Shown here in pieces: positions 58,801 to 64,000 of a DNA stretch of 64,000 nt. The stretch is from Paracyclopina nana (Eukaryota > Arthropoda > Copepoda > Cyclopoida > Cyclopettidae), in assembly GCA_019096065.1 (NCBI GenBank), contig JAGUCH010000001.1, positions 10,974,001 to 11,038,000 of the forward strand, written 5' to 3'. Position numbers and translations under genes: made by a program. Under the pieces are notes generated by a model, which was given only the letters and a program-made list of their open reading frames with translations, was not told where the DNA came from and searched no databases. Within the stretch, counting starts at the first letter, position 1; each line of letters starts with the position of its first letter.

Positions 58801-60578
58801 AGTCTTTTTTTAATTGAAGAAGTACTCTCAAGTTGCCAACTGTACAATAATGAGCATTATTTCTTCACATGTGACGAAAAAATCCATTATTGTACGGTGG
58901 ATGCGAGCGCACGCCAAATCTCAGCAAAATACAGGGATTTTCGCTTCACTGCCGTATGTATTGAACCCACCGCCAAGCTGACAAAAATGAGTTTTTCTGC
59001 TATTCTATCCATTTACAGTTTCTTTTAGCAGACCCAGGTCCTTCTCAGTCACAGCAAATGATAAAAGTATTGTCCCATCTTATCAATCCAAGGACTATGT
59101 GCCAATCAAGCGACTTTCTGTTGCAGTCTATCCAGGGACAGTATGTTCTACCCAATCTTAGTACAGCCACAAGACAAATGTGAGTTAGCTCAAAAGCGTA
59201 GACCAAGTTCATAGAATGGACAGTCTATTCAACTAAAAATGAATAACAATTGTCTCCAAATTCAATAGCTTAGCTATGTTTTTTGGCTTCCTTACTTCAT
59301 TTGAATTGATTTGATAGTCATTAACATAGATTTTTTAATTGAATTTCTAAAACTGACACGAATGCATGACACAAAGTGGACATTAATGAAAGACTTGAGC
59401 TCAAAAGTCTAGATCATCAAGGTTTATGGAAGATACCATAGATTATTATGACCATAGAAATACATCCAACAAAATTAGAAGTGGGTCCACAAAAAATGGT
59501 GGCCTCTGGGGCCATTTTGAAACCAATTTTTCAACTTCTCTCAGTTTAACTTATTCTATTCTTATTGCTAGGGGTACCAAGCCTTGTGTAATGTATTTAA
59601 GTGATAGAAATCCAAAACACCATTAATATTTTTTGTTCCATTTTTCAATTTAAGTAATTTTTATTTTATGAAAAAAAATATTTTATGAAGTAAAAATGTC
59701 CCTAAATGCACTAGAAAAAAAAAAATACTCATTTTTTCCACATTCAAGCTTGAATAGCTCAGCGGCTATGGGGTCAGTTCAACCTAGGCTACCTGCCATA
59801 ATGTGAGGCTTGATCAGAGCTTTCCAGAGAGCCAAAGATTTATGCCAAAACCATCGACCGCAAAAAAGTTTTCTTAATAAAAACAGTTTTGAGCATTTTC
59901 TCTTTCAGCTGACAAACCAATCAGCCTGGTGAAAAAAATTTGCTACCAAAAAACTCCTCATAACCCAGTAGTCAAGTGATAAAAATTTTTTTTTGATCAA
60001 CCTTGCCTAGCTGGAGCAATTGAATTTTTAATGCTTTGTAAAAAGAGCCAAAAAATCGCCAATTTTTCACCTAGGTCCAAAAATTGGCCTCTAGCTCAGC
60101 CCAGGAGCATTTCTAAGCCCATGTTGCATAATAACTTAATCATCCCACTATATGGGGGTACTATTGGGATAGGTGTCATTTCATTCTAGAATTTTCGCTT
60201 ACCATGAATTTGCCACCTGGCTCCTGCATAGACTCTTAAAATCCACCATCGCCCATAAGAATTCTTGTGAATAGCAAACATCTCAAAACTTTCTCAAGAG
60301 TTACTGAAAAATTGCAAGAGAATGAGCCTTTTAGCTATGTATACAACCCATGGTACAGTCTCAGCATAAAAATATGGGCTATTTCTTATTGAGTTGACTG
60401 AGACATATCCTTTTGATAAGAGTAAAATACAAAACCTTAGACACAAGCTCAGTCTCTTGTACTTCCTAGAAACACTCAAGAGACTGAGCCTTATGTTAGT
60501 TACCCAAGTGGCAAATCCCACATAGTTGATAAGTGCAAAGATGTTGGAGGAGCAAAGGTAGAAGAGTGACAAGAGAGC
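55803..60578 (-). CDS. SLC7 (LAT/y+LAT-type) amino-acid transporter light chain, 5' end outside window
   Basis: Four exons of the C-terminal part are visible on the minus strand: 60504-60578 (ALLSLFYLCSSNIFALINYV), 56359-56518 (GLAVFCLPYLRWKHPEWERP, IKVNLIWPI), 56186-56278 (GIGIAIILTGVPVYFVFIYW) and 55803-55903 (LILQKMLVVVPSGAPKK). Phases agree throughout. LERPIKVNL-like and GVPVYF motifs are diagnostic of the heteromeric amino-acid exchangers, which pair with an SLC3 heavy chain at the plasma membrane. These exons cover about the last four helices. The first part of the protein must lie beyond base 64000, so the intron upstream of 60578 contains the whole minisatellite. The next intron contains a 3.55 kb palindromic transposon. 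Confidence 0.9.
58011..58120. repeat. Near-perfect hairpin with 44-bp arms
   Basis: Arms 58011-58054 and 58077-58120 pair fully except for one inverted triplet (gag against gag), around a 22-nt loop. It lies in the centre of the TTAA element. It is probably a tiny nested hairpin element. Confidence 0.85.
58525..58896. repeat. Cluster of short palindromes
   Basis: Repeated gctaagcaaaggtaaaa motifs (58528-58560) face ttttaccttagcttagct copies (58630-58670). A further hairpin pairs tgtacaataatg (58841) with cattattgtac (58885). A tRNA-like sequence lies between. Confidence 0.55.
58738..58805 (+). pseudogene. tRNA-like sequence, perhaps tRNA-Glu derived
   Basis: It has a perfect B-box/T-loop (ggttcgaatcc) and ggcctttcactc resembling the tRNA-Glu(TTC) anticodon arm. 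The stems do not close cleanly and the acceptor is poor. Likely a tRNA pseudogene or SINE fragment. Confidence 0.4.
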
Positions 60579-60711
60579 CTGTGAGGAGTGAAAAATAGGT
60601 AACACTCTCATGTTCAGCGCACAAAAATGCTCAAATTGACATAGATTTCATATAAAAGAACACAAAAAATCTGAAATTCCTATGAGGTCAATTGCAGAGC
60701 ACAAAAAATCT

Positions 60712-63590
60712 CAATTTTTCTTTCCCAACCACCCATCATCACCCAAAATAAGAATTTCATTTTGGCTCTTTTTTCCCAATCACCACCTATCACCACCCAA
60801 AATGATTTTGGATTTGGTCTTTTTTTCTGATCACCACCCATCACCACCCAGATATGAATTTCGTTTTGCCTCTTTTTTCCCAATCACCACCCAAAATGAT
60901 TTTGGATTTGGTCTTTTTTTTCTGATCACCACCCATCACGACCCAAACATAAATTTCGTTTTGCCTCTTTTTTCCCAATCACCACCCATCACCAACCAAA
61001 ATGATTTTGGATTTGGTCTTTTTTTTCTGATCACCACCCATCACCACCCAAACATAAATTTCGTTTTGCCTCTTTTTTTCTGATCACCACCCATCACCAC
61101 CCAGATATGGATTTTGTTTTGCCTCTTTTTTCCCAATCACCACCCATCACCACCCAGATATGAATTTCGTTTTGGCTCTTTTTTCCCAATCACCACCCAT
61201 CACCACCCAAAATGATTTTGGATTTGGTCTTTTTTTCTGATCACCACCCATCACCACCCAAACAAAAATTTCGTTTTGCCTCTTTTTTCTCAATCACCAC
61301 CCATCACCACCCAGATATGAATTTTGTTTTGCCTCTTTTTTCCCAATCACCACCCATCACCACCCTGATATGAATTTCGTTTTGCCTCTTTTTTCCCAAT
61401 CACCACCCATCACCACCCAAAATGATTTTGGATTTGGTCTTTTTTTCTGATCACCACCCAAGTATGAATTTTGTTTTGGCTCTTTTTTCCCAATCACCAC
61501 CCATCACCACCCAAAATGATTTTCGATTTGGTCTTTTTTTTCTGATCACCACCCATCACCACCCAAGTATGAATTTCGTTTTGCCTCTTTTTTCCCAATC
61601 ACCACCCATCACCACCCAAAATGATTTTGGATTTGGTCTTTTTTTCTGATCACCACCCATCACCACCCAAACATAAATTTCGTTTTGCCTCTTTTTTCTC
61701 AATCACCACCCATCACCACCCAGATATGAATTTTGTTTTGCCTCTTTTTTCTCAATCACCACCCATCACCACCCAGATATGAATTTTGTTTTGCCTCTTT
61801 TTTCCCAATCACCACCCATCACCACCCTGATATGAATTTCGTTTTGCCTCTTTTTTCCCAATCACCACCCATCACCACCCAAAATGATTTTGGATTTGGT
61901 CTTTTTTTCTGATCACCACCCAAGTATGAATTTTGTTTTGGCTCTTTTTTCCCAATCACCACCCATCACCACCCAAAATGATTTTCGATTTGGTCTTTTT
62001 TTTCTGATCACCACCCATCACCACCCAAGTATGAATTTCGTTTTGCCTCTTTTTTCCCAATCACCACCCATCACCACCCAAAATGATTTTGGATTTGGTC
62101 TTTTTTTCTGATCACCACCCATCACCACCCAAACATAAATTTCGTTTTGCCTCTTTTTTCTCAATCACCACCCATCACCACCCAGATATGGATTTTGTTT
62201 TGCCTCTTTTTTCCCAATCACCACCCATCACCACCCAGATATGAATTTCGTTTTGGCTCTTTTTTCCCAATCACCACCCATCACCACCCAAAATGATTTT
62301 GGATTTGGTCTTTTTTTCTGATCACCACCCAAGTATGAATTTTGTTTTGGCTCTTTTTTCCCAATCACCACCCATCACCACCCAAAATGATTTTCGATTT
62401 GGTCTTTTTTTTCTGATCACCACCCATCACCACCCAAGTATGAATTTCGTTTTGCCTCTTTTTTCCCAATCACCACCCATCACCACCCAAAATGATTTTG
62501 GATTTGGTCTTTTTTTTCTGATCACCACCCATCACCACCCGAACATAAATTTCGTTTTGCCTCTTTTTTCCCAATCACCACCCATCACCAACCAAAATGA
62601 TTTTGGATTTGGTCTTTTTTTTCTGATCACCACCCATCACCACCCAAACATAAATTTCGTTTTGCCTCTTTTTTTCTGATCACCACCCATCACCACCCAG
62701 ATATGGATTTTGTTTTGCCTCTTTTTTCCCAATCACCACCCATCACCACCCAGATATGAATTTCGTTTTGGCTCTTTTTTCCCAATCACCACCCATCACC
62801 ACCCAAAATGATTTTGGATTTGGTCTTTTTTTCTGATCACCACCCATCACCACCCGAACATAAATTTCGTTTTGCCTCTTTTTTCTCAATCACCACCCAT
62901 CACCACCCAGATATGAATTTTGTTTTGCCTCTTTTTTCCCAATCACCACCCATCACCACCCTGATATGAATTTCGTTTTGCCTCTTTTTTCCCAATCACC
63001 ACCCAAAATGATTTTGGATTTGGTCTTTTTTTCTGATCACCACCCAAGTATGAATTTTGTTTTGGCTCTTTTTTCCCAATCACCACCCATCACCACCCAA
63101 AATGATTTTCGATTTGGTCTTTTTTTTCTGATCACCACCCATCACCACCCAAGTATGAATTTCGTTTTGCCTCTTTTTTCCCAATCACCACCCATCACCA
63201 ACCAAAATGATTTTGGATTTGGTCTTTTTTTTCTGATCACCACCCATCACCACCCAAACATAAATTTCGTTTTGCCTCTTTTTTTCTGATCACCACCCAT
63301 CACCACCCAGATATGGATTTTGTTTTGCCTCTTTTTTCCCAATCACCACCCATCACCACCCAGATATGAATTTCGTTTTGGCTCTTTTTTCCCAATCACC
63401 ACCCATCACCACCCAAAATGATTTTGGATTTGGTCTTTTTTTCTGATCACCACCCAAGTATGAATTTTGTTTTGACTCTTTTTTCCCAATCACCACCCAT
63501 CACCACCCAAAATGATTTTGGATTTGGTCTTTTTTTCTGATCACCACCCAAACATAAATTAGTTTTGCCTCTTTTTTCCCAATCACCTTG
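60712..63590. repeat. Minisatellite of about 54-bp units, 2.9 kb
   Basis: Two alternating unit types share the tail atcaccacccatcaccaccc. One has aaaatgattttggatttggt, the other atatgaatttcgttttgcct followed by a T-run. Higher-order duplication is visible: the same multi-unit block begins at about 61422, 61884, 62293 and 63005. Units are close to a multiple of three, so long spurious open frames run through it. It lies in an SLC7 intron. Confidence 0.95.
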
Positions 63591-63600
63591 TCACCTTGTC

Positions 63601-63959
63601 TCAAAGTAACAGCTGCAACTGACATTTTGACTCAAATTTGACTAGGACAAGAATTTCGAGTTATCTTTGCAGTTTAGTCGCAGTACACAATGCGAAAACT
63701 TGTGTATCACAAAATACTACAAAATAATTATGAAGAAAACAAAATTCTTGTTTCACAATATATCAGTTGCAGCTGATAGTTTGAGTCAACATGACTCAAA
63801 ATATGAGACAAAGTCAATGTCAAATGTTTGACTAATTTTGAATTTGCAATAGCGAAAACTTGCGCAACGAGGTATACTTCTACTAAACTGCAAAGAAAAC
63901 TCGAAATTCTTGTCCTAGTCAAATTTGAGTCAAAATGTCAGTTGCAGCTGTTACTTTGA
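63601..63959. repeat. Inverted-repeat element at the right edge
   Basis: Arms 63601-63678 and 63882-63959 are inverted copies with only a few mismatches. Internal copies of cagttgcagctg and gactcaa motifs lie between. No ORF. It directly abuts the minisatellite. Confidence 0.8.
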
Positions 63960-64000
63960 GGCAAGTTGACTCTATATGTGAGGCAAAGACGAACTTGTGA

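Larger units (their letters stand above)
56684..60235. mobile_element. Palindromic TTAA-flanked element of 3.55 kb
   Basis: Inverted arms of about 735-750 bp (to about 57415, and from about 59490) look essentially identical in their outer 680 bp. Termini are GAGTCTATGCAGG, each next to TTAA (56680-56683 and 60236-60239). TTAA duplication is the piggyBac hallmark, though piggyBac ends usually begin CCC, so the superfamily is uncertain. The 2.1 kb centre has no transposase. It holds decayed ccttggatcgac foldback repeats (57700-58005 and 59080-59150), a perfect hairpin and a tRNA-like piece, so it has been a target for other elements. It lies in an SLC7 intron. Confidence 0.85.

Noticed and set aside
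58659..58847. Minus-strand frame reading HRDSNLGRLSERPAL
   Set aside because: This is the well-known chance translation of a tRNA/SINE T-arm on the opposite strand, not a protein.
60682..63289. Open frames up to 133 residues rich in HHPS and FFPITT
   Set aside because: The minisatellite unit length is near a multiple of three and lacks stops in one frame; the translation is pure repeat.

Overview
This window is eukaryotic nuclear DNA from a protostome animal, most probably an arthropod (crustacean or basal hexapod; I cannot place it further). The evidence is multi-exon genes with many 50-60 bp GT-AG introns, an insect-type Dop1R2 (DAMB) dopamine receptor, an FMRFamide-receptor-like GPCR, and TATA boxes followed by a TCAGT initiator. 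No prokaryotic features are present. Gene models were built by eye from splice sites and reading phase. The summed exons of every complete model come out divisible by three, which is an internal check.

Layout. 1-11.6 kb: FMRFamide-receptor-like class A GPCR (+), whose 4.8 kb intron holds a hAT-like element that itself contains five tandem 507-bp foldback units. 12.6-16.3 kb: NAA35, the NatC auxiliary subunit (-). 18.0-21.0 kb: SHC adaptor with PTB and SH2 domains (+). 21.4-24.7 kb: intronless ankyrin-repeat protein with an XK-related-like membrane domain (-). 26.7-28.2 kb: SLC35G-type transporter (+), with one intron almost filled by a hAT-like element. 28.5-30.1 kb: short ODAD4/TTC25-like dynein-docking protein (+). 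30.1-36.3 kb: gene-poor, with a weak orphan exon pair at 34.2-34.6 kb. 36.4-37.9 kb: intronless CYP2-clan P450 with altered hallmark residues (+). 39.1-44.2 kb: Dop1R2 (-). 47.3-48.5 kb: proline-rich, probably catalytically dead dual-specificity-phosphatase-like protein with a C-terminal membrane anchor (+). 49.8-54.2 kb: TSP1/TSP1/EGF/7TM receptor without a GAIN domain (+). 54.9 kb to beyond 60.6 kb: SLC7 amino-acid transporter (-), 5' end outside the window, with two alternative last exons.

The genes are unrelated single-copy animal genes and not an operon. They cover signalling (three GPCRs, SHC, a pseudophosphatase), transport, N-terminal acetylation, cilia or sperm axonemes, and oxidation.

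The non-coding part is dominated by non-autonomous DNA transposons, many confirmed by target-site duplications: a hAT-like family (four copies with exact 8-bp TSDs, one without), a Tc1/mariner-like MITE (TA), a 3.55 kb palindromic TTAA element, several foldback or hairpin elements, and a 2.9 kb G-rich/C-rich minisatellite. The most unusual observations are the nested five-fold foldback array, an intron that may have been built by a transposon, the ankyrin/XKR-like fusion, the GAIN-less receptor, and the duplicated terminal exon of the SLC7 gene.
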